This document shows positions 26,021 through 35,784 of a stretch of DNA of 64,000 nt, one piece after another (position 1 is the stretch's first letter; the number at the start of each line of letters is the position of its first letter). The notes under the pieces were generated by a model that did no database searches, was not told the origin of the DNA, and was given only the letters and a program-made list of their open reading frames with translations. A program made the translations under genes and the position numbers. Source of the DNA: G963663365 sp963663365 (GTDB lineage Bacteria > Hinthialibacterota > Hinthialibacteria > Hinthialibacterales > G963663365); NCBI GenBank assembly GCA_963663365.2, contig CAXXIH010000004.1, positions 62,001-126,000 of the forward strand, written 5' to 3'.

Positions 26021-27463
26021 ATGACTAAATACCAGCTTGAACAAGTTGATGAATGTTTGTACGAAATTCCTCAGCATGGTCAAATGCGAGTCCCCGGTCG
26101 CGTTTATGCTGATGAAAATGTACTTCATGAACTGGACCAGGACCAAAGTCTTCAGCAGGTGATCAATGTCGCCCATTTGCCAGGCATTGTCGGCTATTCG
26201 CTGGCAATGCCAGATATCCATTGGGGATACGGTTTTCCAATCGGCGGTGTCGCGGCTATGGATGAACAAGAAGGTGTCGTCTCTCCAGGAGGAATCGGCT
26301 TCGATATCAACTGCGGCGTGCGATTGCTCAAGACCGATCTGTTTTTTCCCGATATCGAGAGCAAACTGCGAAAATTGATCGATACTCTTTTTAACTACGT
26401 TCCCTCTGGCGTTGGTTCCAAAAGCAGACTGCGTCCAAATAAAAAAGAATTCGCAAAACTGTTGCAACAGGGAGCAAAATGGCCGGTAAGCCAGGGATAT
26501 GGCAGCGAAGAAGACATTGCTCATATCGAAGAACGGGGATGCATCGCTGGAGCCGATCCTGATCTAATAAGCCCCCGAGCTATTGAACGTGGCCTGCCTC
26601 AGATCGGCACTTTAGGCTCGGGCAATCATTTTCTCGAAATAGATATTATCGAGACCATTTATGATCAAGAAGCCGCCGGTCAACTGGGATTACATAAAGA
26701 TCAGGTCATGGTGCAAATCCATACCGGCAGCCGCGGTTTCGGACATCAGGTATGCGATGATTATATCAAGGTGATGATGAAGGCGCTGCAAAAGTATCAG
26801 ATCGAAGTTCCCGATCGGCAGTTATGTTGCGCGCCGTTAAACTCGCCCGAAGGACATGATTATTGCGGAGCCATGGCTTGTGCGGCCAACTATGCTTTTG
26901 TCAACCGCCAGATGATCAAGCACTTTACCGAAGAAGCTTTCTTGAATTGTCTGGGGATCAGCCCGAAAAAACTTGGAATGCGATTAATTTACGATATTTG
27001 CCACAATATCGGTAAATACGAGGAACATCAATTCGCCGGCGCCAAACGGCGTTTATTCGTGCATCGCAAAGGTGCCACACGCGCCTTTGGCCCGGGTCAT
27101 CCGTCGTTACCTCCCGATTACCAGAATCTGGGTCAGCCGGTATTGATTCCGGGGGACATGGGACGCTATTCCTTTCTATTGCTCGGAACCGAAAAAGCGA
27201 TGCACAATACCTTTGGCAGCTCTTGCCATGGAGCCGGTCGATTACTGAGCCGGCATCGGGCGTTAAAAGCAATGCGTGGTAAAAATCTGATACAAGAAAT
27301 CGAGAAGCAAGGAATCCTGGTCGCAGTAAAAAGCCAACGTACCCTGGGGGAAGAAATGCCCATTGCCTATAAAGATGTGCAGGACGTAGTCCATATCATG
27401 CAAAAAAGCGGAATCAGCCGTACTATCGTAAAACTAAAACCAGTAGCCGTTACCAAGGGGTAG
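26021..27463 (+). CDS. rtcB: RtcB-type RNA ligase
   Basis: RtcB joins RNA 2',3'-cyclic phosphate or 3'-phosphate ends to 5'-hydroxyl ends using GTP and Mn2+, in RNA repair or tRNA splicing. The sequence has the metal-binding motif GGIGFDINCGVRL, the histidines in MVQIHTGSRGFGHQV, and SSCHGAGRLLSRHRA with the guanylylated histidine. Length 480 aa is normal. The reading frame starts at an ATG preceded by GAAAGG. No RtcA or archease gene is adjacent. The gene is followed within 20 bases by the decarboxylase-like gene. Confidence 0.95.
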   Translation: MTKYQLEQVDECLYEIPQHGQMRVPGRVYADENVLHELDQDQSLQQVINVAHLPGIVGYSLAMPDIHWGYGFPIGGVAAMDEQEGVVSPGGIGFDINCGVRLLKTDLFFPDIESKLRKLIDTLFNYVPSGVGSKSRLRPNKKEFAKLLQQGAKWPVSQGYGSEEDIAHIEERGCIAGADPDLISPRAIERGLPQIGTLGSGNHFLEIDIIETIYDQEAAGQLGLHKDQVMVQIHTGSRGFGHQVCDDYIKVMMKALQKYQIEVPDRQLCCAPLNSPEGHDYCGAMACAANYAFVNRQMIKHFTEEAFLNCLGISPKKLGMRLIYDICHNIGKYEEHQFAGAKRRLFVHRKGATRAFGPGHPSLPPDYQNLGQPVLIPGDMGRYSFLLLGTEKAMHNTFGSSCHGAGRLLSRHRALKAMRGKNLIQEIEKQGILVAVKSQRTLGEEMPIAYKDVQDVVHIMQKSGISRTIVKLKPVAVTKG

Positions 27464-27482
27464 TATTGCGTAGGGAAGGATT

Positions 27483-28916
27483 ATGCACTTAGAAAAGGAT
27501 ATGATCAACAATTCGTTTGTTTCTGCCGATGCTGACGCCCTGGCAAGATGGCGCTTCGCTATGGATCGCGTTATCGAACATATTTCGAAATATATATCTA
27601 AAGCGGCCAGCAAAGGCAAAAAGATCAGCGCAGCGCCGCCGACATTTTGGCAACCAGCTAAACCGGGCCAGGAAATCGAGGATATCGTGGCGATTTTTTT
27701 CGATAGCATCGCTCCTGAATTCGTCAACTATAGTGCGCATGGCTTTCTGACCGGATTTCATTCTGCCCCTTGCACCGCCGGCCAGATCGGAGGGCTAATC
27801 GCCACCATCCTCAACCAAAACATCAAAAATCACAATTCGCCGGGATCATTGACTCTGGCCGCTAATTTTAGTAAAATGCTACGCGAAATCGTCAATTATT
27901 CTCAGGCGGTATTTTATACAACTTCGACCTACGACAGCCATGTCAATGCCATCAGCATGGCTCTGGCCCATTATGCCGGCAAGCGTTATCAGGTGGATAT
28001 CAAGCAAGAAGGGATTGGCGCAATCCCGCAGCAGGGCAAACTGGCGGTGTTGGTTTCGAAACATTGCAACCCGGCACTCGGGGATGCGGTAGAGCAACTC
28101 GGTTTAGGGCGGAAAAGCCTGGTAAAGATCGCTCTCGACCATGACGGGCGCATGGATATTCAACATTTGCGCAAAGAAGTTTATCAATTGCAGCAGCAAA
28201 GTATTTATCCCTTTTGCATCATTGCCAATGCCGGCAGCTCGCTTACCGGCATAATCGACCCGCTGCCGCAAATCGCTGAAGTCGCGGAGGAAAACGATAT
28301 CTGGTATCATCTTGATGCCAGTTACGGCGGTAGTTTTTTGTTGGCCCAAGAAGTCCGCAAAAAATTCAAAGGCTATAAACAGGCGGATTCTTTGGTGTGG
28401 ACGCCGGCGTATCGCTTACATACGACTCTTCCCTGTAGTTTATTGCTGCTTAAACACAAGGATTACCTGCAATTTTTGCCAGGGCGAGGGCCTGCCGACT
28501 CTGAGGAAAAAATTTGTTCGAAAGCACTTGAAGGCGCATTGACGCATTGCATCTTGTCATTGCTGTTAACGGTCAAACATTTGGGTATGGACATCCTGGA
28601 GGGATTGTTAACCCAAAGTATACAAAATGTGCAAACCTTTTATTATTATTTACAACGCCAGGATGATTTTGCCACGCTTTTGGCTCCGGTACTGGATGTG
28701 CTGTGCTTTCGCTATCAGCCGCCAGGTCTGACTGCGGTCGAAGCATTGAACAAGCTGAACCAACACATCAAGAGAATATTGTTCCAACGTGGCCGCAAGA
28801 TTTTATCGCTGGTTGCTTACAACAAGCAGACCTATTTGCGAGTGAACCCAATCAATCCCTTGACTACTATCGAAGATCTTACTTCGCTGGTCGAGGAAAT
28901 ACGCAAGGTTAAATAG
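27483..28916 (+). CDS. Group II PLP-decarboxylase-like protein lacking key PLP residues
   Basis: The fold matches aromatic-amino-acid/glutamate-type group II decarboxylases: an N-terminal segment, ANAGSSLTGIIDPL (normally TxGTTxxGAIDP) and HLDASYGG with the aspartate that contacts the PLP ring nitrogen. The block that normally reads NPHKW, with the PLP-binding lysine, is here WTPAYRLH at residues 306-313. The phosphate-binding GG(T/S) turn is also lost (TSTYDSHVN near 148-155), as is the stacking histidine. The reading frame is intact, so this looks like a non-catalytic descendant, not a pseudogene. The ATG follows AGGGAAGGA. Confidence 0.75.
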   Translation: MHLEKDMINNSFVSADADALARWRFAMDRVIEHISKYISKAASKGKKISAAPPTFWQPAKPGQEIEDIVAIFFDSIAPEFVNYSAHGFLTGFHSAPCTAGQIGGLIATILNQNIKNHNSPGSLTLAANFSKMLREIVNYSQAVFYTTSTYDSHVNAISMALAHYAGKRYQVDIKQEGIGAIPQQGKLAVLVSKHCNPALGDAVEQLGLGRKSLVKIALDHDGRMDIQHLRKEVYQLQQQSIYPFCIIANAGSSLTGIIDPLPQIAEVAEENDIWYHLDASYGGSFLLAQEVRKKFKGYKQADSLVWTPAYRLHTTLPCSLLLLKHKDYLQFLPGRGPADSEEKICSKALEGALTHCILSLLLTVKHLGMDILEGLLTQSIQNVQTFYYYLQRQDDFATLLAPVLDVLCFRYQPPGLTAVEALNKLNQHIKRILFQRGRKILSLVAYNKQTYLRVNPINPLTTIEDLTSLVEEIRKVK

Positions 28917-28974
28917 GCGTGGCTGGGCGTAATCCCGTCTTTTCATGATTAAATTCCATGTTTGAACTCCCAAC

Positions 28975-30399
28975 TTGAAGAGCATTTTATATGTCCGAAA
29001 TTATGGGATTGCACCCGGCGTGGCTTTCCTCTCCCAACTGAAAAATGCGTCTCGACGCTGGTTTTATCAGGATGAAACTTTGGACGTTACTCGTGCTCGC
29101 GCTCGAAGAACCGATGCAAGCGCCAACCGGCAACCGCTGTTGTCCAAATGGATGGCCCTGGTTTTGCTAGTCGGCCTTACCCTGAGGATCGTGGTGGCGC
29201 TGGCAGCGCCTCAACGCTTTTTGTTTTCCGATTCTCGCGATTATCATCAGGTCGCCGCCAATTACCTTGCCGGTAATGGCCTGGTGACTTCCACTGAACG
29301 CCCGGCATTGCGACCGCCGCTCTATCCTTTTTTTATGGCGGTTGCTTATCGTTTCGGTTTAGGTATCACGGGAATCAGGATACTCCAGGCATTCCTCGGC
29401 GCCGGCTATATTTATTTATTGTATCTACTGGCCCTGACGTTTTTACCAAAAGTCGATGGTGCGTTGGCAGCGGCATTATTGCTGGCAGTAGACCCCTTTA
29501 ACATCGTTTTTTGCGGTCTGGTGCTGACCGAAACTTTATTTACCGGATTACTCTTGCTAGCGGTATGGCTATCCTGGCGAGTCTGGCACGGCGCCACTAA
29601 TGCCAGCGCCTTGCTGCTAGGAATGGTGGTCGGCCTTGGCTGTCTATGTCGAGATGCTTTCTTAGGCTATATTGTTATCGCCATTATAATCGCGCTGCGT
29701 TCTTGCCATCGTCATCGGTTATGGCAAGCGTTACTGGTATTGGTTGGCACTGTTGTCGTCATTTGTCCCTGGAGTATACGCAACTGGCTGTATCTGGGCA
29801 AAATAGTGGCAGTCACTAACAAAGCCGGTATCAATCTTTACGAAGCTTTAGGCCCGGGAGCGGATGGTAGCCCCAAAATTATGGAAATGCAACTTCCACC
29901 GCAGCTCAAAAAGTTGCCCTACCGTGAGCACAATGGCTATCTGCTACGCTGGACCCTGGATTACGTCCGCCGCCATCCTGGCAAGGTTTTGCGCCTGGCC
30001 ATCAAAAAACTGGCACGATTTAGCAATCCTGGTCTGAATGAAGTCAAATTGCGTACCCACCCCCTAAACTGGATATTGATTAGCTATAGTTGCCTAGTCT
30101 ATGCCGGGGCGATAGTGGGGTTGTTACGCTATTATCGCCAACCCGGGTTATGGCTAGTGCTGGCACCTGTTGCCTACTTTGCCCTGGTACATAGCATTTT
30201 TCTCGGATCAGTACGTTATCGAATTCCGATTATGCCCTATTTGCAAATTTTAGCAGCTTATGGGCTGATATGGGTTGTATCCAGGCTAGGGCGTGTTTGC
30301 AAATTTCTTTCTGCCACGAAGCCCGATTCATCTTCCCTGGCTGCGTCGCAAAACCCGAAATCGTCCTCAAACGGTAGCCGTAAGGACAAGCCGTCATGA
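28975..30399 (+). CDS. Polytopic membrane glycosyltransferase (PMT/ArnT-like)
   Basis: The protein resembles GT-C transferases that move sugars from polyprenyl-phosphate donors. The first luminal loop contains FSDSRDYHQVAANYLAGNGL and RPPLYPFFMA, typical of the PMT_2 group, and about ten hydrophobic helices follow. The start is uncertain: the frame opens at a TTG at 28975, and a GTG near 29019 is also possible. The last 35 residues or so (from GRVCKFLSATKPD) are encoded by a left-half copy of the family B repeat, so the natural C-terminus has been replaced. The stop overlaps the start of the giant kinase gene in an ATGA arrangement. Confidence 0.8.
   Translation: MKSILYVRNYGIAPGVAFLSQLKNASRRWFYQDETLDVTRARARRTDASANRQPLLSKWMALVLLVGLTLRIVVALAAPQRFLFSDSRDYHQVAANYLAGNGLVTSTERPALRPPLYPFFMAVAYRFGLGITGIRILQAFLGAGYIYLLYLLALTFLPKVDGALAAALLLAVDPFNIVFCGLVLTETLFTGLLLLAVWLSWRVWHGATNASALLLGMVVGLGCLCRDAFLGYIVIAIIIALRSCHRHRLWQALLVLVGTVVVICPWSIRNWLYLGKIVAVTNKAGINLYEALGPGADGSPKIMEMQLPPQLKKLPYREHNGYLLRWTLDYVRRHPGKVLRLAIKKLARFSNPGLNEVKLRTHPLNWILISYSCLVYAGAIVGLLRYYRQPGLWLVLAPVAYFALVHSIFLGSVRYRIPIMPYLQILAAYGLIWVVSRLGRVCKFLSATKPDSSSLAASQNPKSSSNGSRKDKPS
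30289..30370 (+). repeat. Left half of a family B repeat inside a coding region
   Basis: Starting after TA, 82 bases match the left half of the family B element at 18984-19161 with about six differences. Similarity ends after CGTCCTCAA. It encodes the tail of the glycosyltransferase and lies less than 30 bases before the start codon of the giant kinase gene. Confidence 0.85.
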
Positions 30400-33300
30400 C
30401 ATCGCATTCTGAACATTCCGAGATGGTCCAACTCAATCTTCGCATTGCCAGAATCGTAGGCCAGCAAAAATTAGTACCAACAGAAGTATTGCGTTCATTG
30501 CTACAACAATGCAATCGCGATGGCAAAAATTTAGGACAGCGTCTGGTGCGTGACCATTATCTGAAAATGAGCGACTTTGCTCAGATAATACAACAGACGC
30601 AAGATACCGCTACTGTCAAGGATGCCGCAGCGCTGCGCCCCGGTTCGCAATCAGTAGGGCTGGGCGGCAAAAATTTTGGCCCTTATCAGATTATCGGTGA
30701 AATAGCACGCGGAGGAATGGGGGTAGTATATAGAGCCCGTATTCCCGAAGAAGATCGGGTAGTAGCTTTAAAAATCCTTCTGACCGGAGCCAGCGCTACC
30801 ACTCCACAAATTAAAAGATTCATTCGCGAAGCCAAGGCTACTGCGGCATTGCAGCACTCGAACATCATTCCGATCTATGCCAGCGGTCAGGAACAAGGCT
30901 ACCACTATTTTACCATGCGCTGCGTCACCGGCGGCAGTTTCAAGAAAATCATTGAAAACTCGCTAATGTCGCTGCAACAAAAACTGACAATATTTATCAA
31001 AGTCTCCCGGGCGCTGGCCTATGCCCACCGCCAACAAATTATTCATCGCGACATCAAACCCTCGAATATTCTACTTGATCACGATGGTGAACCTTATCTG
31101 GCCGACTTTGGCCTGGCCAAATTCATTGACAGCAGTTCGGCGCTGACCCAAACCGGCAGCACTATCGGCACGCCGTTTTACATGGCGCCCGAACAAATTT
31201 CCGGGAGCAAGAAAAGCAGTAAGTCCAGCGATATTTACAGCATGGGGGTGATGCTTTATCAATTACTGACCGGCAGCCTACCCTTTCGTGCCGAGAACAT
31301 GGTACAACTATATGCAATGATTTCCGACCGAGAGCCGCCGTCAATCCGCAATTCTAACCCGGATATTCCCCCGGTTCTAGAAACCATCTGTCTGAAGGCG
31401 ATGGAGAAGAAGAGCAAATATCGCTATGCTTCGGCAGATGCTCTCGCCGATGATCTGGAAAAATTTTGTCGGGGCGAACGGGTAAAGGTGCGTCGTAGTG
31501 TCTTCCCCCGAATCAAACGCTATTATCGCCGGCACCAAACCCAGGTTTATGGCCTGGGAAGCGTACTGGTAGTAATTATGCTTTTATTGCTGGGGTGGCA
31601 CTGGTACCGGGAGACCGGCAAAAAACAGCTAGCGTTGCAGGCGGGCATGGAATTGCAAATCGAACGGGCGCGACAAATTTTCGCTCGCGATTCGGGGCAG
31701 GCAACGCGGATGCTAGAAAAACTATTGCACCAGCTTCCCCAATCCTACCGCTTATGTCTGGAATTGGGCAATTGTTATCAAAAACAAGAGCAAATCGCTA
31801 AAGCTTGCCTCTTGTTCGACCGGGCCCTACGCCTGGCCCCTGACCATCCTGAAGTTTTGTATGCCAAGAGCGTTTTCCATTACCATTGTAAGGAATATCC
31901 CATAGCCTTACAATTGATTGATCGCTACCTGAAACAGCATCCCCGACTTTCGCCAGGCTATCGCCATAAGGCGGAAATTTTACGGAAGTTGGGCCAGTCG
32001 CAAGCGGCCCAAGAATGCTTGCGTCGTGCCAATCAATTGCAAGAGCAGAAAATTCAGGGCGCGTTCGCGGCGATCGAATCCCAGGCTCAAAAACAGGATA
32101 CTGCTGCGCTGACGGCTTTACACGACTTCATCCGGCGCTATCCTGATTATGCCAGAGCTTACCGGTTGCGAGCCCGGTTATATTATTGCCGAAAGCAGCG
32201 TCAGGAAGCATTGCAAGATATCGCTCGGGCGATTGAATTAGATCCGCGTGGCGAGTACTATCGCTGTCAGGGCGACTGGCTTTTTCAGTCCGGGTATTAT
32301 CAACAGGCAGCGGCCAGTTGGCGCCAGGCGATAAAGAGGGATGCCGGAAAAATGGAACGGTTACAATTACAACGGTCGCTAGCGACAGTAGCCATGAAAT
32401 TAGCAAATTATCAGCGAGCCTATCAACTTTACCAGAGCCTGATCAACAGTGGCCAGCAAACGGCTGATTTATATCTGCAAGCCGGAGCCGCTGCTTATCA
32501 TGCCAGAAAATACGCTGCTGCCGCCAAACATTTGCAGCAAGCCCTTAGCGACCGCTCTTTGCCCGCACCCCTTAAAGGCGAAAGCCTGTATTATCTCGGC
32601 TTGCTTGCTGAAAAAAAACAGCGGACGTCAACCGCGATCAAGCTATGGACCCGGGCCATAGCCTGTCACCCCCGGCAACAGGCAACGCTTTATTCGCTAC
32701 TGGGACAAACCTGTTATCGACTTAACCAGTATCGCTTGGCGCGTAAGTACTTGCAAAGTGCTTTGCAACTGCGCCCCGACTCTGCGAAATTGCTGTGGCT
32801 ATCAAGCTGTTGCCATCGCCATTTTCAGGACAATACCGCTGCCATCGCCGCCATCAGTCGCAGCATCGAACTCGAGCCATGGAACCACCACTATTATTTT
32901 CTCCGTGGTCAGCTCTACAGTAAACTCGACGATCTAAGCAAAGCCGAAAAAGATTTTTTCTGCTGTTTACGCCTCAATCCCAGCGACCTCCAGCCATTTT
33001 TCAGCATTTTAGAAAACACTTTTGCTCGAGGTATCCCAGAAGACTTTCAAAAACTGCAAGTCTTTATCGGCAATCTTTCCTGCGCTATCGCCAACCCGGC
33101 TCAGGTCGAACTATTCGCCTCCCGCATCGCCAGTCTTAGTGCCAGTTGTATTCGCGAGAGCCTGATTGCCGGGCAGCAGCATAAACCGAAAGCAAAGCCG
33201 GAAAATAAGGGCGATACCCGGCAATATCATCTTTTTGTTAAAAGCCTGATTAGCAGTGAATCGCCTGCGGTTCATTCCATGGCCTATACCGCTTTGCTAG

Positions 33301-35477
33301 CACGCTATCGCCAGGGAAATCTGCGTCGCTTTATTAGAGAAACGGCCAGAAAATCAGGCTATCCGGCCTCCATTCGTCGTCGGCTCGAATATATTCGCGA
33401 TTGTCTCGACCAAAGGTTTCTGGATGACGAAAAAGTGCATTTACGCCATTTGTTAGCGCGCTATTACAGCGGTAGCGATCACTACGGGTTGTTGCAGCTA
33501 TTTCACAAAGGAGAAGACGGCATTCATTGCCTGGCCGGCATCATGAGCGACCAACAAGAAAATCCCATTATTCGCTATTGGGCGGCGCTGGCCTTGTTTG
33601 ATTTGCGTCAACCCCACGCCCTGCGATTATTACGGGAAAAGCTGGCAACCGCTGATGCGAGTACCCAGGTACTGGCGGCGATAGCATTAGGCAAACCACA
33701 TGAGATATGGCGCCGTGATATCGCCAAATTGCCGCAAACTTTTATTCGCTATATCGCCGTAAGCAAAGCTGCTGCGGCAGCTACACCGCAACAACTGGCG
33801 CTACTGTTGTCCGATCCCAAGATTGAAGTACGCCTGGCAGCAGCAGCCTGGTTGCGGCCCAGTGGCAATCCAGAGGCCGAAACGGTATTGATCAGCGGCT
33901 TTACCCATGCAATTCCTGAAATCCGGGCCTATGCGGTAGCTCACTATTGGGACTTACTATCGGTATATCGACAACAAGCGCTTAAGCTATTTGTAGTAAA
34001 TTGGTCTCTCTTGCAGGAACCTTTGGAAAAAATGGCCCCCGGCAAACAAATACCGCGAATTTTCGCCAATGCGGAAATCAAATTAGGGCGAAAGCTTAGA
34101 TTAGTTTCGGCGCAAACTGAGCGTTGCTGGTATTTGTACGACCAGCAGCGGCAGCAGACCTATTTATTGGTGAAAGAACTGGTCAAGGAACGCCGCATGG
34201 TCGCGGTGTATCGAATTACGGCGAAATGTCGCCAAATTCAAAATCGTACGCGGGCAAATTTATCGAAGTTGGAACAAATGCTCAATGACAGCAATGCCAA
34301 GGTGCGGCGTATTGCTTTGGTACGAATCCAGGAAATAGCGGATAACCGCCTTGATCATCTAATCAAAAAGCGATTGCAGGATGCCGATGTTTTGGTACGA
34401 TTTCTGGCAGTAAATTTGCTGGCGGCTCATAACCCGGCAGCAGTGAAGTCGGTACTGCTCGATAGCAACCAACCATTGTTTATTCGTTGTGCCATGGTAA
34501 TGGGCGGAATCACCAGAAATATCGACAAAAATTCGATCGTGCATTGGATGAGCGCAGGTATTCAGTTGCGCAACGACCCAGATGTACGCATTCGTATGTC
34601 AGTGGCGCTATTTATGGATAAAGCTTTGGGCACTCAGGCGTTATTGGAAAAACGACGTGTTCCTTTTTCGCTGAACCTGCGTCGTTATCAAGATCCCGAT
34701 TTAGGGGTGCGGCTAGGTCGTTTGCTGGCGTTGATCTTTGTACTGCAAGATCGTGAAGCCACCACGGCTCCGGCCCAAAAAGCTTATGAAATCTGTCGTG
34801 AGATGCTCAATGATTCCCAGAAAAAACTGCGCATTATCGCCACTTTCGGAGCAACGATACTTTCGGAATATCATCGCCTGAAATGTCGCGATCAATTTTA
34901 CCATTGGCTATGCAACCACGGTAGTCAGGAAATGCGTCAGGGAGCGGCAATGGGATATTTACGCCTGTTTCATAAAAGCGTGAAGTATTCGCAGGAGAAT
35001 ATAAGCTGGGATGAAAGCAAAATGTATCGCGATTTTATCGCCTACTTTATTAAGCGCATGTCCCGGTTTAGAGAAGAGCGGCATCACCGCAATCATGAAA
35101 AAGGGGCACAATCGCAGCAAGAATTGCGGCAATGCCTTTCTAGGGCTCTATATTTGTTGCCCGGAGACCCCAAAGCGCTGTTCGAGCTGGGATTACTCCA
35201 CTATTTGAAACGGGATTACCGCCAGAGCGTGGCTTATATCAAAAAAGCGATAGCCGTGGCACCGGATCTGGCTATTGCCAAGGTCTGGTTGGCTAAGGTC
35301 TATTTTGACTGGCAAAAGTATGACCAGTCATGGGAAACCGCCGAACAAGCATACCGCCAGGCGCCATGGAATGCCAAGCTCTGTCACTTGCGTTACCAAA
35401 TTTTGCTACATCAAGGCAAAACCCAACAGGCACAGCGTCAGGCACGACGCCTGGAATTGTTGACCGGAGCCAATTAG
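30396..35477 (+). CDS. Giant Ser/Thr kinase with TPR and HEAT repeats
   Basis: The 1693-aa protein begins with about 90 residues of helical lead-in. A complete Hanks-type kinase domain follows (about 97-365): glycine loop ARGGMG, ATP lysine K126, HRDIKPSN with D219, DFG at 237-239 and APEQ. A membrane helix lies at about 387-406 (VYGLGSVLVVIMLLLLGWHW). Beyond it, TPR repeats cover about 420-870 and armadillo/HEAT-type helical repeats about 930-1560, with a further TPR block at the end. The kinase would be cytoplasmic and the repeats on the other side of the membrane, or the reverse if the helix is not inserted. The large repeat region presumably binds partners; its ligand is unknown. Confidence 0.88.
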   Translation: MTSHSEHSEMVQLNLRIARIVGQQKLVPTEVLRSLLQQCNRDGKNLGQRLVRDHYLKMSDFAQIIQQTQDTATVKDAAALRPGSQSVGLGGKNFGPYQIIGEIARGGMGVVYRARIPEEDRVVALKILLTGASATTPQIKRFIREAKATAALQHSNIIPIYASGQEQGYHYFTMRCVTGGSFKKIIENSLMSLQQKLTIFIKVSRALAYAHRQQIIHRDIKPSNILLDHDGEPYLADFGLAKFIDSSSALTQTGSTIGTPFYMAPEQISGSKKSSKSSDIYSMGVMLYQLLTGSLPFRAENMVQLYAMISDREPPSIRNSNPDIPPVLETICLKAMEKKSKYRYASADALADDLEKFCRGERVKVRRSVFPRIKRYYRRHQTQVYGLGSVLVVIMLLLLGWHWYRETGKKQLALQAGMELQIERARQIFARDSGQATRMLEKLLHQLPQSYRLCLELGNCYQKQEQIAKACLLFDRALRLAPDHPEVLYAKSVFHYHCKEYPIALQLIDRYLKQHPRLSPGYRHKAEILRKLGQSQAAQECLRRANQLQEQKIQGAFAAIESQAQKQDTAALTALHDFIRRYPDYARAYRLRARLYYCRKQRQEALQDIARAIELDPRGEYYRCQGDWLFQSGYYQQAAASWRQAIKRDAGKMERLQLQRSLATVAMKLANYQRAYQLYQSLINSGQQTADLYLQAGAAAYHARKYAAAAKHLQQALSDRSLPAPLKGESLYYLGLLAEKKQRTSTAIKLWTRAIACHPRQQATLYSLLGQTCYRLNQYRLARKYLQSALQLRPDSAKLLWLSSCCHRHFQDNTAAIAAISRSIELEPWNHHYYFLRGQLYSKLDDLSKAEKDFFCCLRLNPSDLQPFFSILENTFARGIPEDFQKLQVFIGNLSCAIANPAQVELFASRIASLSASCIRESLIAGQQHKPKAKPENKGDTRQYHLFVKSLISSESPAVHSMAYTALLARYRQGNLRRFIRETARKSGYPASIRRRLEYIRDCLDQRFLDDEKVHLRHLLARYYSGSDHYGLLQLFHKGEDGIHCLAGIMSDQQENPIIRYWAALALFDLRQPHALRLLREKLATADASTQVLAAIALGKPHEIWRRDIAKLPQTFIRYIAVSKAAAAATPQQLALLLSDPKIEVRLAAAAWLRPSGNPEAETVLISGFTHAIPEIRAYAVAHYWDLLSVYRQQALKLFVVNWSLLQEPLEKMAPGKQIPRIFANAEIKLGRKLRLVSAQTERCWYLYDQQRQQTYLLVKELVKERRMVAVYRITAKCRQIQNRTRANLSKLEQMLNDSNAKVRRIALVRIQEIADNRLDHLIKKRLQDADVLVRFLAVNLLAAHNPAAVKSVLLDSNQPLFIRCAMVMGGITRNIDKNSIVHWMSAGIQLRNDPDVRIRMSVALFMDKALGTQALLEKRRVPFSLNLRRYQDPDLGVRLGRLLALIFVLQDREATTAPAQKAYEICREMLNDSQKKLRIIATFGATILSEYHRLKCRDQFYHWLCNHGSQEMRQGAAMGYLRLFHKSVKYSQENISWDESKMYRDFIAYFIKRMSRFREERHHRNHEKGAQSQQELRQCLSRALYLLPGDPKALFELGLLHYLKRDYRQSVAYIKKAIAVAPDLAIAKVWLAKVYFDWQKYDQSWETAEQAYRQAPWNAKLCHLRYQILLHQGKTQQAQRQARRLELLTGAN

Positions 35478-35608
35478 CCGCCAGTCAGTTTGATGAAATG
35501 GGAAAATCAACGTCTTTTCTGGCTTGATGATCTTGGAACTATCCCGATTCAAGAAGCACATTGGGAGGATTTTGTCGGATGAAGTTTTTGGCATTTGCCG
35601 ACTCCTGC

Positions 35609-35784
35609 TTATAGCTCTATCTGCGGATTTTGGCAGATATCTTGCACAAATTTTGCGAAGTCATTTTTCTCATAGCGACCGCAGGTATTTATGCTGTTTA
35701 ACTCGATAAGCACCGGCCCTTTCCAATAATCGATTCCTAAATCCAGGCAGTAATGATTTGGAAACACGGACCAGAAACACTCGG
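35609..35784 (-). pseudogene. 3' remnant of an ATP-grasp-like gene cut by the IS1-type element
   Basis: The minus strand encodes an uninterrupted C-terminal piece of about 58 residues. It includes CLDLGIDYWKGPVLIELNS and NTCGRYEKNDFAKFVQ and ends in a stop at 35609. The pattern (Asp...Gly...Glu-Leu-Asn...Gly-x-Tyr) resembles the end of ATP-grasp proteins. The frame runs directly into the left end of the IS1-type element at 35785, and no upstream part was found on its far side. The remaining 130 bases up to 35608 show nothing recognisable. Confidence 0.6.
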
